Assembly: GCA_903892635.1 (NCBI GenBank) | Contig: CAITJH010000074.1 | Coordinates: 1-36,048 of the forward strand | DNA length: 36,048 nucleotides | Source of the DNA: an uncultured Actinomycetes bacterium | GTDB taxonomy: Bacteria > Actinomycetota > Actinomycetes > S36-B12 > UBA5976 | Reading direction: 5' to 3' | Part shown: positions 1 to 9,589 of the stretch, piece by piece | Numbering within the stretch: the first letter of the stretch is position 1 | Layout of the letters: every line of letters starts with the position of its first letter | Notes under the pieces: model-generated | Told to the model about the DNA's origin: nothing | What the model saw: the letters and a program-made list of their open reading frames with translations, nothing else | The model's database searches: none | Translations under genes and position numbers: made by a program

Positions 1-2625
1 GATAAACATTTGGTAGCACGAAATACCTTCGGCAAGCCATGCCTCACGATCGCTGGGATCTGGACTTTGCTTGACGACGAATCCGCCCTTTGCGCCGGAT
101 GGAACGATGACGGTGTTCTTAACCATCTGCGCCTTAACGAGACCAAGGATCTCAGTGCGGAAGTCTTCAAAACGATCTGACCATCGCAAACCACCACGAG
201 CCACCATGTCGAAGCGAAGGTGAATACCTTCTACTCGCGGCGAGCACACCCAAATTTCAAACATTGGAACAGGCAACGGCAGTTCAGGCACTTCACGTGA
301 AGCAATCTTGAACGACATCACACTCTTGTAAGTACCATCAGCATTGCATTGGAACACATTGGTGCGAATAGTTGCTCGTACCAATGCGATGCTAGAACGC
401 AGAATCCGATCATGGTCAAGACTCTTGACCGCATCAAGCGACTTATTTATAGATTCCACCAACGAAGCCTGCACGGCTGCCCGATCGTCAGTGAACTGAG
501 GATCGAATCGAGCGCGGAATAATTGCAGCAACATCTGAACGAGCCCGACGTTAGCCAACAAAACTTGTTGCAGGTAGCCCTGACTGAATGGCGTACCAGC
601 TTGTCGCAGGTAGGCAGCATACGCACGAATGATCGCAACGTTGCGTGCTGTGAGACCAGCATGAACGACCAGCGCGTTGAAGCCGTCACTTTCAACTTCA
701 CCATTCCATGACGCCATGAAAGATTCGCAGAATCGTTCTGCTAATGAATCCAATGCCGGAACTGCATCGACATCGAACCCAATTCCAAAGTCATAGACGT
801 ATGCCGGCGCAGCACCTGCGCGACGAATGTCGAAGGCACGTTCGTCAATTACTTCGATACCCATGTCATGCAACATGGGAAGGATTGCCGACAATGTAAT
901 TGGCTTACCCAAGCGGTAGATCGTGAATCGACGGGCGCCTTCTTCAGCATCATGAGATTCACTCAAAGCGACTGAGATTGCATTTTCTAGAGCAAATTCA
1001 AGGGCTTCAAGTCGAGTAACGTGTGCCACGGCATGCTCTGCCGGAACGTGCTCTTTGAATGATTCAGGGAAGCTCGTTGACCACTTGCGTTGAATTCGCG
1101 AGGCATTTTCTTCACCCAACTGATCAACAACAGCATCAGCGAAATCGTCCTCCCAGAAGCGGGTTGCGTCCGCGAGAGCGATTTCTAATTCATCAAGATC
1201 AATCTGTGGAACTGTAACTCCGGCAGGCATTCGCACATCAAATGACAAACGTGCAAGCACTGACTCGGTAAGCCACGCCTTGAAGTCGACACTTTCTGCC
1301 CCATAACGATCGATCAAAATGTCTTCCATGCGAACGCGCACTTCAGTCGTGTATCGATCACGTGGGAAGTACACCATGACACTGGCGAAACGATCTAGGG
1401 CTTCGGTGCTTGCGAATACTCGCACTTGGCGACGCTCTTGTAGCTGCAAAACGCCACGAGCAATTTCTTCAAGTTCAGGTGCCTCGATTTGGAAGAGCTG
1501 GTCGCGCGGGTACGTCTCAAGGAATTGGATCAAGTCTTTTCCGCTGTGCGAATCGGAGTCAAGCGCGAAAGCCGACATTACAGTTTCGGCCTTACGTGCC
1601 ACAACAGGAATCGTGAACACTGATTGCGTGTATGCCGCAGACGTGTACAAGCCAAGGAAACGATATTCACCGACGACATTTCCCTTTGCATCTGTCTTGG
1701 CAATCGAAATGTAGTCGACATATGACGGACGATGAATAGTTGAACGCGAGTTACCTTTAGTAACTAATAGCAGTGGACCATGCGACGCTCCAGCATGAGC
1801 TCGAGCCACCATGGCGACGCTGTCTTCTTGTGAAGCGGAACGCAAAATGCCCAGACCTGTGCCTGACACAGGATTCGCGAGGCCTGCAGAATTAAATGTG
1901 TACTCCGCGTAGCCGGTGAAAGTGAAATGACTTTCAGTGATCCATTTGAGAAAGGCAACCGCATCTGCAATTTCTTCTTGCGAGTAAGTCGTTGCTGAAA
2001 TCGGCAATGCAGCAGCAAGTTCGCCAGCACGTTCGCACATTGCTGACCAATCATTGACAGCAGCGCGTACATCACCAAGGACACTCAGTAAATGTGATTC
2101 GATGTCACGCAAGTCTTCGTCATCGGTCTCGCGATCAATCTCGATCGACATCCACGACTCGGCAATGTAACCTGCTGGAATCTCTTGCGTCGTTTCTTGA
2201 TCAAGGACTTCGATCAAAGCACCTTGCGCATCGCGCTTAACGGCAAAAATTGGGTGAATCACCAAATGGATGCCGCGTCCCTGACGCGACAATTCGGCTG
2301 TGACGGAATCAACGAGGAATGCCATGTCATCAGTAACGATCTGGACAACAGTGTGAGCAGAGGCCCATCCATCGTTTTCCAGTGTTGGTGCTACGGCATG
2401 AACTTTAACTGTGTCTGCTGGACGTGACTGCGCCACACTCATGTGAGCGTTGATCATCGCGCTGAGATCGCGGACTTCTCGACCAACCATGTCCTCTGGT
2501 GCAACGAGCTCGAAATATCGGTGAGCCACATTTGCAGCGTTCGCGGGAACTGCTGCAACAACTTGCTTAACCAGGCCTTGTAGAGCCTCTTCCAGACGTC
2601 GCGTAGTACGCGGAGCATCGGACAT
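1..2625 (-). CDS. gdh: NAD-specific glutamate dehydrogenase, large (180-kDa) type, N-terminal 875 codons (partial)
   Basis: Oxidatively deaminates glutamate to 2-oxoglutarate with NAD in the cytoplasm. The reading frame runs without a stop from ATG 2623-2625 to the window edge, giving 875 codons of a family that is usually about 1,600 residues, so the C-terminal half lies outside. The first ~740 residues are the regulatory region typical of this family. Near the window edge the catalytic domain begins with the family signature: VARGGLRWSDR (positions ~181-220), then KAQMVKNTVIVPSGAKGG with the conserved lysines. The start is supported by GGAGG eight bases upstream. It is transcribed away from the DUF2505 gene across a 163-base divergent gap. 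No frameshift was seen. The identification is secure; the physiological direction (glutamate breakdown) is family knowledge. Confidence 0.95.
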   Translation of the reverse strand, partial: MSDAPRTTRRLEEALQGLVKQVVAAVPANAANVAHRYFELVAPEDMVGREVRDLSAMINAHMSVAQSRPADTVKVHAVAPTLENDGWASAHTVVQIVTDDMAFLVDSVTAELSRQGRGIHLVIHPIFAVKRDAQGALIEVLDQETTQEIPAGYIAESWMSIEIDRETDDEDLRDIESHLLSVLGDVRAAVNDWSAMCERAGELAAALPISATTYSQEEIADAVAFLKWITESHFTFTGYAEYTFNSAGLANPVSGTGLGILRSASQEDSVAMVARAHAGASHGPLLLVTKGNSRSTIHRPSYVDYISIAKTDAKGNVVGEYRFLGLYTSAAYTQSVFTIPVVARKAETVMSAFALDSDSHSGKDLIQFLETYPRDQLFQIEAPELEEIARGVLQLQERRQVRVFASTEALDRFASVMVYFPRDRYTTEVRVRMEDILIDRYGAESVDFKAWLTESVLARLSFDVRMPAGVTVPQIDLDELEIALADATRFWEDDFADAVVDQLGEENASRIQRKWSTSFPESFKEHVPAEHAVAHVTRLEALEFALENAISVALSESHDAEEGARRFTIYRLGKPITLSAILPMLHDMGIEVIDERAFDIRRAGAAPAYVYDFGIGFDVDAVPALDSLAERFCESFMASWNGEVESDGFNALVVHAGLTARNVAIIRAYAAYLRQAGTPFSQGYLQQVLLANVGLVQMLLQLFRARFDPQFTDDRAAVQASLVESINKSLDAVKSLDHDRILRSSIALVRATIRTNVFQCNADGTYKSVMSFKIASREVPELPLPVPMFEIWVCSPRVEGIHLRFDMVARGGLRWSDRFEDFRTEILGLVKAQMVKNTVIVPSGAKGGFVVKQSPDPSDREAWLAEGISCYQMFI

Positions 2626-2788
2626 GAAAATGCCTCCAGAAATGAGTAGCCACCTCGTTGTGAGTACCTCAAAAGTCAGCCTACCCAACGACAAGGGGGT
2701 ATCAAAGTGAGGTCCGCGCCTTAACTACCGCGGCGGGGCAGCCTACCCGCGATGCTCTTGGAAGTCGCTTTTACGTCATGATTAAGGA

Positions 2789-3280
2789 GTGAGCACAACC
2801 TGCGACCTGACTTTGGACTACGCCGCTCCTGCCGAATTGGTGTGGACGATGTGGCTAGATGACGCGTTTTTGCAAGCCAAAGGCGAGAACACGGCGCAAA
2901 GTACTCACATCATCGACCAGACTGGCGAGCAAACAATCTTGACGATCACTCGGGTCATCAATGAAGGCATTCCGGCAATTGCCAGAACATTTCTTGGTGA
3001 GTCGATCACGCTCGTTGAAACTCAAACGTGGGGCCATCCCGTTGACGGTGTGCGTAACGCCACAGTCGGACTGACTGTCCGCAATGCACCGGCAACTGTG
3101 ACTGGGACTATCTCACTGAATCCGATCGCTACCGGCACTCTTGTATCAATTCATTTCGATATCAAAGTGGCAGTTCCACTTTTTGGCGCAACTGCCGAAT
3201 CAGTTATTAAAGAACAACTAGAACGTTTCATTCGTGCCGAACAAGTCATCGGCAATGCGTGGTTGGCATCACACCAGTGA
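2789..3280 (+). CDS. DUF2505 family protein (SRPBCC-like fold), function unknown
   Basis: A 163-residue protein matching the actinobacterial DUF2505 pattern: an N-terminal strand with the APAELVWTMW motif (residues ~14-22), alternating beta strands, and a C-terminal amphipathic helix (about residues 135-160) that in SRPBCC/START-like folds closes over a ligand cavity. No catalytic residues can be named and no signal peptide is present, so it is cytoplasmic. The frame is open only from GTG 2789 because TAA precedes it at 2783-2785. The purine-rich AAGGAG overlaps that GTG and is too close to act as a normal ribosome site, so the mRNA may be leaderless; CATGAT at 2777-2782 would suit a -10 box. 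Its TGA overlaps the GTG of the next gene, indicating translational coupling with the methyltransferase. Confidence 0.8.
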   Translation: MSTTCDLTLDYAAPAELVWTMWLDDAFLQAKGENTAQSTHIIDQTGEQTILTITRVINEGIPAIARTFLGESITLVETQTWGHPVDGVRNATVGLTVRNAPATVTGTISLNPIATGTLVSIHFDIKVAVPLFGATAESVIKEQLERFIRAEQVIGNAWLASHQ

Positions 3281-4491
3281 CTCTTGACGTTGAATGGCTG
3301 GCAAGTGCACCGGCGCAACACATTATTAATGTCGCAGAGAGTGTGTCGATCGAAGCGAATGATATTCAAAAATTCCGTGCAGAATTTCCAGACATTGACA
3401 TCGACCTGATCGGTTCAGCAATCCATCAGGCATGGTTGCGCAAGCGCGCGTTTTCTCGTTGGGGTGCGCCCACTGCGTTTCTCATGACCACAGACGGATT
3501 GAGCCAAGCCACAAGACCTGTGGTTGCCAACTGGCATGCACAATGGATCACCGACAACATTGGACCAAACTCTCATGTGCTCGACCTGACCTGTGGACTT
3601 GGTTTTGACGTGGCTGCTATCGCACGGGCTGGACATCGAGTCACCGCTATCGAGCTTGATCCTGAGATCGCAGCACTAGCAACACATAACCTCGAGCCTT
3701 TTGGTGTGACGGTGCAGTGCGCAGAAGCCACAACGTTCAACATTCCAGAGGATGTTGATGTGATCTTCGTCGATCCAGCTCGCCGCGATCCCAAGGCTGC
3801 AAAAACTGCGACCGGCGATACGGTACGGAATTTTAGTTCGCGCAATTGGTCACCTTCTTGGGATTTCGTACAAGGACTAGCAAAATCACACCGAGTGATA
3901 GCCAAAGTTGCACCCGGCGTCGATGGCGACACCATCGCAGATTGGGATGCTACTTTCGTCAGCGTTAACGGCGACTTAGTCGAAGCACTACTGACAAGTC
4001 ATGGGAGCCGAGCGCGCAATGCTCTGCTGTTTGATCAGGTGTCTGAAGTTCACACACTTCTGACAGGCGGAAGTGACACCAATACTGCCGAGCTCGGCAA
4101 ATACTTGATCACACCCGATACTTCACTTGTTCGAGCCCGCGCACTGTCGACAATCGCACATCGATGTGATGCAGGACTGGTCAACCCTCACATTGCGTGG
4201 CTCACGAGCAACAATCGTGCGGCCGTCGAATCACTCGTGGCTGACTCGCCTCGCATTGCGCAGGCTTTCGACATTCTCGAGGTAGTGCCCTTTTCGCCGA
4301 AAACGTTGAAGCGCGATATTGCGCAATATGAAGCAAGTGCTGTCACTATCATGACTCGTGGTGTGCAAGTCAATGTAGACGAGCTGCGCAAGAAAATTAT
4401 TGGCAAGCTTGATAAGTCAGCACCGGAACTCGTCGTTGCGATCTATCGAGATGATGCAGGCAACAAGGCAATCATTGCTCGTAGGCTTTAG
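3277..4491 (+). CDS. Class I SAM-dependent methyltransferase with C-terminal THUMP-like domain
   Basis: A 404-residue protein. Numbered from the chosen start, SAM motif I is DLTCGLGFD near residue 110, followed by the acidic end of strand 2 (IELDPE) and a DPARRDPK motif IV near residue 170, which resembles the DPPY-type sites of nucleic-acid methyltransferases. The C-terminal part ends in a THUMP-like fold pattern (ELVVAIYRDDAGNKAIIARR). This architecture is widespread in actinobacteria as a putative RNA or DNA methyltransferase; the substrate is unknown. I chose GTG 3277 because it forms a GTGA overlap with the preceding TGA; an in-frame GTG at 3259 would add six residues. Its TAG stop shares four bases (TTAG, 4488-4491) with the convergent mmuM stop. 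Confidence 0.8.
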   Translation: MTLDVEWLASAPAQHIINVAESVSIEANDIQKFRAEFPDIDIDLIGSAIHQAWLRKRAFSRWGAPTAFLMTTDGLSQATRPVVANWHAQWITDNIGPNSHVLDLTCGLGFDVAAIARAGHRVTAIELDPEIAALATHNLEPFGVTVQCAEATTFNIPEDVDVIFVDPARRDPKAAKTATGDTVRNFSSRNWSPSWDFVQGLAKSHRVIAKVAPGVDGDTIADWDATFVSVNGDLVEALLTSHGSRARNALLFDQVSEVHTLLTGGSDTNTAELGKYLITPDTSLVRARALSTIAHRCDAGLVNPHIAWLTSNNRAAVESLVADSPRIAQAFDILEVVPFSPKTLKRDIAQYEASAVTIMTRGVQVNVDELRKKIIGKLDKSAPELVVAIYRDDAGNKAIIARRL

Positions 4492-5399
4492 CGCAACGTA
4501 GCCAAATCGCGATCCATCGCTGTGATTGCGTTGGGCCCAAGACCGCAGCAGCCGCCAATCAACTTGGCGCCTAAAGCAACCCACTCGTTGACTGCCTCAA
4601 CAGGAATGGTGTCGAGGCCCTCCCCGATCCAGCAATGGTTCGGGCCATCCCACACTCGGCCCGCGTTTGGGTACACCACAAATGGCTTGTCCGTGTACTT
4701 TCGTAATTCAGTAAATAACGGTGCGATGTACTCCGGCATTGTGCAGTTCATGCCGATAGCAACAATCTGATCGTTGCCCGCCACAGCTTGGGCGAATTCC
4801 TCGATTGGCTGACCTGCACAAGTGTGTTCGGCATCTTTGCAACTCATCGTGATCCACGCAGGAATATGCGGAAAATCTGCGAGCACCTCAAGAAGCGCAT
4901 TTACTTCAACAATGTCGGGAATGGTTTCGCAGGCAAACAGATCTGGTTCGGCACTTGCAAGAACCGTAAGGCGCTCTCGATGAAAATCAACAAGTTCTTG
5001 ATGAGTCTTGCCGTAGTTGCCGCGATATTCTTCCCCGTTACCAAGAACTGCGCCATACGGTCCAACACTTGCCGCAACCCATACTTTGGTCGGTGCCTTA
5101 GAAGCAACATCCTTAGCAATGGTGATTGATGCTCGCATCAAGTCATCGGCTTGTTCATGTGTTAAACCAGCATTGGCGAATCCAAATCGACTGGCTTGGT
5201 ACGACGAGGTGATGATTACGCGTGCGCCTGCATCAACATAAGCCTGATGAACGGCGGCAATTGCCGCGGGATCATCCTTGAGTAAACGCGCCGACCACAA
5301 ATCATCGGACAAATCATTACCCAACTTTTCGAGCTCGCCTGATAACCCACCATCAATTGGCCAAGGACCTTCTGCTACCCATTCACTAAATGAACTCAT
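4488..5399 (-). CDS. mmuM: Homocysteine S-methyltransferase
   Basis: Transfers a methyl group from S-methylmethionine (or SAM) to homocysteine, making methionine, in the cytoplasm. The 303-residue length is normal for the family. The zinc-binding cysteines are visible as Cys219 in GMNCT and Cys284-Cys285 in GGCCGLGP. The N-terminal DGGL and the ITSSYQAS segment are also family features. The ATG overlaps the tsaD TGA (ATGA), so it is the last cistron of the acpS-alr-tsaE-tsaB-rimI-tsaD run. No S-methylmethionine permease is adjacent, so SAM or a salvage metabolite could be the actual donor. Its stop overlaps that of the convergent methyltransferase gene by four bases, leaving no space for a separate terminator. 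Confidence 0.9.
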   Translation of the reverse strand: MSSFSEWVAEGPWPIDGGLSGELEKLGNDLSDDLWSARLLKDDPAAIAAVHQAYVDAGARVIITSSYQASRFGFANAGLTHEQADDLMRASITIAKDVASKAPTKVWVAASVGPYGAVLGNGEEYRGNYGKTHQELVDFHRERLTVLASAEPDLFACETIPDIVEVNALLEVLADFPHIPAWITMSCKDAEHTCAGQPIEEFAQAVAGNDQIVAIGMNCTMPEYIAPLFTELRKYTDKPFVVYPNAGRVWDGPNHCWIGEGLDTIPVEAVNEWVALGAKLIGGCCGLGPNAITAMDRDLATLR

Positions 5400-6439
5400 G
5401 CGACTACTTCCGTTACTTGCATTGATGAATCTGAGCCAAAATCGAGTCGGCTAGCATCGCGACCTCGACGAACAAGTTCCGAGCCTAATGCAGCTACCAT
5501 CGCGCCATTGTCAGTGCATAACTTTGCACTTGGAATACGCAACCTAATTTTATGTTCGGCGCATCGCTCTTCGGCTACCGCTCGCAATCGCGAGTTCGCG
5601 GCCACGCCACCACCGATCACGAGCGTGCCCACTTCATTTGTCAGACACGCATCAATCGCTTTACGCAACAAAACATCAACAACGGCCTCTTGGAACGACG
5701 CTGCTACATCGTTGACCATAATCGAGTTTCCAGAACGTTCTTCACGTTCAACCCAACGCGCAACAGCGGTCTTGAGTCCTGAGAACGACACATCAAAGCG
5801 ATGCTTTTCCATATCCTTGGGGCTCGTTAGCCCACGTGGGAAATCAATCGCATTGGGATCACCATCTCGCGCAGCAAGATCAATGTAAGGTCCGCCGGGG
5901 AACGGCAATCCCAACACACGCGCAATCTTGTCGAATGCTTCGCCAGCAGCATCGTCAATAGTTTGGCCAAGTGGCTGCACCTCGCCAGTGATGTCTGGCA
6001 CGAGTAACAACGATGAATGCCCACCTGACACCAACATTGCAACGCTCGGTTGATCAAGCAATCCATGTTCCAACTGATCGACGCATACGTGGGCCGCTAA
6101 ATGGTTGACTCCATACAAAGGTTTGTTTAACGCAAGTGCCAGTGACTTTGCTGCTGAAACTCCGACAAGTAACGCGCCTGCGAGTCCTGGACCCGCAGTT
6201 ACTGCGAATGCGTCAACATCGTCAAGTGTGATTCCTGCAGTCTGACAAGCGCGTTCAATTGTGGGAACCATCGCTTCTAAATGCGCGCGGCTTGCTACCT
6301 CGGGAACAACTCCCCCAAAGCGCGCATGTTCGTCCACGCTTGATGCAACAGTGTCAGCCAGCAATGTCGTGCCTCGCACAATGCCAATGCCGGTCTCGTC
6401 ACAGGAGGTTTCAATACCCAAAATCAATGGTTCGCTCAT
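5396..6439 (-). CDS. tsaD: tRNA N6-adenosine threonylcarbamoyltransferase TsaD
   Basis: Catalytic subunit for the final step of t6A formation at position 37 of ANN-decoding tRNAs, acting with TsaB and TsaE on threonylcarbamoyl-AMP. The 347-residue protein has the ASKHA fold start [11 protein letters not shown], the metal ligands His113 and His117 in the HLAAH motif, the SGGHSSLL and [11 protein letters not shown] phosphate loops, and a C-terminal metal-binding Asp310 in CTDNGAM. Its start codon overlaps the rimI stop (ATGA) and its stop overlaps the mmuM start. tsaE and tsaB are in the same operon, so three of the four t6A genes are co-transcribed here; tsaC/sua5 is not in the window. Confidence 0.97.
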   Translation of the reverse strand: MSEPLILGIETSCDETGIGIVRGTTLLADTVASSVDEHARFGGVVPEVASRAHLEAMVPTIERACQTAGITLDDVDAFAVTAGPGLAGALLVGVSAAKSLALALNKPLYGVNHLAAHVCVDQLEHGLLDQPSVAMLVSGGHSSLLLVPDITGEVQPLGQTIDDAAGEAFDKIARVLGLPFPGGPYIDLAARDGDPNAIDFPRGLTSPKDMEKHRFDVSFSGLKTAVARWVEREERSGNSIMVNDVAASFQEAVVDVLLRKAIDACLTNEVGTLVIGGGVAANSRLRAVAEERCAEHKIRLRIPSAKLCTDNGAMVAALGSELVRRGRDASRLDFGSDSSMQVTEVVA

Positions 6440-6888
6440 GCGCTCAACTTCTTTCGCATGACGAGTGCATCAACGCCAGAAACGTAATAGTTAGGCCGCA
6501 TGTCAATGCGCTCATAGCCATCAGCGTGATACATCGCGATCGCCACAGCATTGTCACTTCGAACTTCGAGAAACATCTCGAGCGACCCATGTGAGCGAGC
6601 AGTATCTTCGATCCATGTCATGAGTTGTCGACCGATTCCTTGACCTTGTCGATCACTCTTGACCGCAATCGTGTTCACGTCACTTTCGGTTGCAACAAAT
6701 CGCAAGGATGCGTACCCCACGATATCTTCGCCATCGATCGCAACCATCACTTCACGCGATTCGGGCACTGCAGCAAGTTCGGACCAAAACATCTCAGGTG
6801 TCCATGGATCAACTGGAAATAAGTCAGCCTCAATTGCTGCTACTTCAGGAATATCTGGCCACTGCATTGGTCGCAAAGTCACACTCAT
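6436..6888 (-). CDS. rimI: Ribosomal protein S18-alanine N-acetyltransferase (GNAT family)
   Basis: A 150-residue GNAT acetyltransferase. Strand 4 and the acetyl-CoA pyrophosphate loop are visible as [20 protein letters not shown] (about residues 72-91), and the C-terminal motif B region contains [17 protein letters not shown]. Family members acetylate the N-terminal alanine of S18. That specificity is inferred mainly from length and from the conserved tsaB-rimI-tsaD position; GNAT sequence alone would not settle it. ATG overlaps the tsaB stop (ATGA). Confidence 0.88.
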   Translation of the reverse strand: MSVTLRPMQWPDIPEVAAIEADLFPVDPWTPEMFWSELAAVPESREVMVAIDGEDIVGYASLRFVATESDVNTIAVKSDRQGQGIGRQLMTWIEDTARSHGSLEMFLEVRSDNAVAIAMYHADGYERIDMRPNYYVSGVDALVMRKKLSA

Positions 6889-7505
6889 GGTCCGACCTTT
6901 TTCCGCACGGTGCCAGCAACTGCATCTGGAATTCGCAGATACATCGGTGATACGTCAACAAGGTGCGCAGTTCCGGCAGCAAACAACTCAGCCAGAGCCG
7001 CAGCACGTAACGAAACGATTTCGCCATTAATGACGTCCGAATACATCTGAGCAGCCGGACCAACAAATTTCATTTGCGGATGCAGGGCCTTGAGTTCGGC
7101 TGGAACCATCACGTGCGGACCATCAATGCGCCCGCCGTCATAACGTGCCCAATACAACTCTTTACGCCGTGCATCAGTCACGACAATGCATTCGCCACCC
7201 GCATCATGTCCCACAGCATCAAGTGAACAGATTCCGTGCACTGGGATTCCACGCGCATGGCCAAAGACAGTGGCCGTCACAATGCCAACGCGCAATCCTG
7301 TGTATGGACCGGGACCTACTCCGACTACAACGTCAGTCAGATCTGCAGCTGTCCAACCTGCCTGCACAAGAAGCTCAGAGATCATCACTGTGGTGAGCTC
7401 ACCTTGAACACCATGTTCAGTTCGCGTGGCTTCGGCGATAACACTGTGGCCGTCATGAAGTGCCACAGAAATTCCTACTGCGGTATCGATTGCAAGAATT
7501 TTCAT
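6885..7505 (-). CDS. tsaB: t6A biosynthesis scaffold protein TsaB
   Basis: A 206-residue inactive paralogue of TsaD that forms the TsaB-TsaD heterodimer needed for threonylcarbamoylation of tRNA. The N terminus [11 protein letters not shown] and the GVGPGPYTGLRVG segment (about residues 61-74) are diagnostic. It lacks the TsaD metal-binding HLAAH motif, as expected. Its ATG overlaps the tsaE TGA and its TGA overlaps the rimI ATG, so translation is probably coupled through the operon. Confidence 0.94.
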   Translation of the reverse strand: MKILAIDTAVGISVALHDGHSVIAEATRTEHGVQGELTTVMISELLVQAGWTAADLTDVVVGVGPGPYTGLRVGIVTATVFGHARGIPVHGICSLDAVGHDAGGECIVVTDARRKELYWARYDGGRIDGPHVMVPAELKALHPQMKFVGPAAQMYSDVINGEIVSLRAAALAELFAAGTAHLVDVSPMYLRIPDAVAGTVRKKVGP

Positions 7506-7999
7506 TCGCTCGCCACACTCAGATCAATGCCATTCCAGCGCGGTCCGTGACTTGCGATCGTGATTAGCCGCGGCCCACTAGCGGGATCCGCATCATCAAT
7601 GCTGTGATCATCTCGGGCAATACGCACCTCAAGCCAACTGTCGCCCAACTCGTCGGCGTATGGCAATCCCCACTCCACAACAAGAACATCGTCGGGCCGT
7701 TCATCAAGTTCCAAATCAGTGAGATCCTGTGCGCCAGACAATCGGTAGGCATCGACATGAACTAAGCCAACGCCGCGCGGTCCTGCACGATGTACTCGAG
7801 AGACAACGAAAGTAGGACTCGTCACAGCGCCTGTCACACCGAGGCCCTGTCCCAGCCCTTGTGTGAATGTTGTCTTGCCCGCACCGAGCGGTCCATCAAG
7901 AATCAGCACGTCACCGCCATTCAAGAGCGCAGACAGGCGCAATGCACATGCCCGCATGGCATCTGCATCGACGATGGTGAAGCTGACTGACGAACTCAC
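7502..7999 (-). CDS. tsaE: t6A biosynthesis ATPase TsaE
   Basis: A 165-residue P-loop ATPase that resets the TsaB-TsaD complex during t6A synthesis. Walker A is GPLGAGKTT at residues 36-44, followed by the conserved TSPTFVV switch and the HVDAYRL segment, then the VVEWG motif. The C-terminal ~45 residues are less conserved. The gene lies 11 bases downstream of alr on the same strand and overlaps tsaB by the ATGA junction. Confidence 0.94.
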   Translation of the reverse strand: MSSSVSFTIVDADAMRACALRLSALLNGGDVLILDGPLGAGKTTFTQGLGQGLGVTGAVTSPTFVVSRVHRAGPRGVGLVHVDAYRLSGAQDLTDLELDERPDDVLVVEWGLPYADELGDSWLEVRIARDDHSIDDADPASGPRLITIASHGPRWNGIDLSVASE

Positions 8000-8010
8000 G
8001 TAAGACCTAG

Positions 8011-9141
8011 TTAAAAAGGTGAGTTGATGTAATCGCGCACGACACGAGGTCCGATACGAGTAATGATTTCGTAGCCGATCGTGTCAGCGGCAGCTGCCCA
8101 CTCTTCGACGCTTGGGTGACCCTTTGCAGGATCTCCAAACAAAACAACCTCATCACCCAGTTTCACATTCAAACCGCCGACATCCAACACGAACTGATCC
8201 ATACATACACGTCCAGCAACTAAACGCTTTTCACCACCAACCAACACGGGCCCTTTATTCGAGGCTGCGCGTGGCACTCCATCGGAATAGCCCGCAGGAA
8301 TTAGAGCAACTGTCGTATCTTCCTTTGTGTAGTAAGCATGGGCATACGACAAGCCGGTTCCTGCAGGAACGTTTTTCAGCAACGCAATGTTGGACTTCAA
8401 CGTCATGACTGGTGTGATGCCAAGCGATGCTGCCGTGCCCACTTGATCACCTGGAGTTACGCCATACATCGCAACACCAGGTCGAACGAGGTTGAAGTAA
8501 GTGTCCGGCAAACCCATCGTTGCAGCTGAGTTCGACAAGTGCTTCACCTCGAGCTCAAAACCTGCTGCCTCGAGCTTGTCGACAGAATCTTTAAATACCT
8601 GAATCTGTTTCGCGATTGTTGGATTCGTCGGTTCATCCGCATACGCAAAGTGCGACATCACACCAACGACTTCTAGATTTTCACTCTGCTTCTGTAATTC
8701 CAGAATGAGCTCGTCCAAATCATCGAACGTGACACCGTTACGTCCTAATCCAGTGTCGACCTTGACATGCACTCGCGCGCGGCAATCTACGTTGTATGCC
8801 GCGTTTGCAATTGCACGCGCTGACTCGACTGAGTTAACCGCCAAATCAATATCGCGCGACACACATTCCATAAAGCGATCGTCAAAAGTGTTTAGCCATG
8901 TCAATACGCGCTCACGCACGCCCGCTTCGCGTAATGCGATTGCTTCGCTGAGCAACGCCGTCGCTAGCCATGTTGCTCCGCCAGCAACTGCTGCACGTGC
9001 GCTAGGAATCAGACCGTGTCCGTAGCCGTCAGCTTTGACCACAGCCATGACCTCTGGGCCATTAACTTTAGATTTGATCAAGGCAACGTTTGAGGCTAAT
9101 GCGCCTAAGTCAATGACGGCCGTGCAATGCGGTGTACTCAT
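8011..9141 (-). CDS. alr: Alanine racemase
   Basis: PLP enzyme that converts L-alanine to D-alanine for peptidoglycan. In the 376-residue protein the PLP lysine is Lys36 in VVKADGYGHG, the second catalytic base is Tyr266 in the GLSYAHAYYT segment, and the CMDQ motif lies at 313-316. The phosphate-binding and barrel motifs (KVDTGLGRNG, SNSAA) are intact, so it should be active. It follows acpS by 17 bases and precedes tsaE by 11, an order common in actinobacteria. The nnr (NAD(P)H-hydrate epimerase) gene that often lies between acpS and alr in this group is absent. Confidence 0.96.
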   Translation of the reverse strand: MSTPHCTAVIDLGALASNVALIKSKVNGPEVMAVVKADGYGHGLIPSARAAVAGGATWLATALLSEAIALREAGVRERVLTWLNTFDDRFMECVSRDIDLAVNSVESARAIANAAYNVDCRARVHVKVDTGLGRNGVTFDDLDELILELQKQSENLEVVGVMSHFAYADEPTNPTIAKQIQVFKDSVDKLEAAGFELEVKHLSNSAATMGLPDTYFNLVRPGVAMYGVTPGDQVGTAASLGITPVMTLKSNIALLKNVPAGTGLSYAHAYYTKEDTTVALIPAGYSDGVPRAASNKGPVLVGGEKRLVAGRVCMDQFVLDVGGLNVKLGDEVVLFGDPAKGHPSVEEWAAAADTIGYEIITRIGPRVVRDYINSPF

Positions 9142-9158
9142 ATCCTCAATCTTTTCAG

Positions 9159-9527
9159 TTAACGTTGTTCAGCGATGACATAAGCAATCGCAACTGGTCC
9201 GTCGTGACTAATTGACACGTGCCAATGCGTGACGCCAAGTTCATCGGCTACCTGGGCCACCGTGCCTGTGATTGTGACTTGTGGAGCACCACCATTACTA
9301 ACTTCACAATCATGAAATTCCATGCCTGCCGGGGCTCCAAGTGCTTTGGCAACTGCCTCTTTGACTGCAAATCGTCCAGCAAGACTCATCAGCGGCAACT
9401 GATGCCCAGCTGCGCTGGTTTGCTCTGCCTTTGTAAAGAGGCGATCAACTATGGCTGGAGTTTTCTCGACTACGCCGGCAAATCGCTCCAAGTCGACCAC
9501 ATCGACGCCGATTCCCACGATTGCCAT
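9159..9527 (-). CDS. acpS: Holo-[acyl-carrier-protein] synthase
   Basis: Transfers 4'-phosphopantetheine from CoA to the serine of acyl carrier protein. The 122-residue length is typical. Mg/CoA-binding residues are visible as Asp9 in GIGVDVVDLERF and Glu57 in RFAVKEAVAKALG; the C-terminal HVSISHDGPVAIAYVIAE strand is the family ending. It is the first gene of the acpS-alr-tsaEB-rimI-tsaD-mmuM run. A purine-rich AAAGG precedes the ATG. A promoter with a perfect palindrome across its -10 region lies about 45-75 bases upstream, suggesting that transcription of the whole run is controlled there. Confidence 0.94.
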   Translation of the reverse strand: MAIVGIGVDVVDLERFAGVVEKTPAIVDRLFTKAEQTSAAGHQLPLMSLAGRFAVKEAVAKALGAPAGMEFHDCEVSNGGAPQVTITGTVAQVADELGVTHWHVSISHDGPVAIAYVIAEQR

Positions 9528-9571
9528 GCCTTTACTTTGCCCTGAATACGGGATTTCTCAAAAAGGAAGCA

Positions 9572-9589
9572 AATTACACTCGTGTAATT
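9572..9589. promoter_or_regulatory. Perfect 8+8 palindromic operator candidate
   Basis: AATTACAC-TC-GTGTAATT: two perfectly complementary 8-base arms with a 2-base centre. It covers the -10 box of the proposed acpS promoter and lies 14 bases upstream of the -35 box of the divergent NlpC gene. The size and symmetry suit a dimeric helix-turn-helix regulator. I do not recognise the regulator and saw no second copy in the window. Confidence 0.55.

Noticed and set aside
1319-1714. 131-codon plus-strand ORF inside the first 2.6 kb
   Set aside because: It is antisense to the unbroken glutamate dehydrogenase frame and has the Arg/Ser-rich composition of a shadow ORF.
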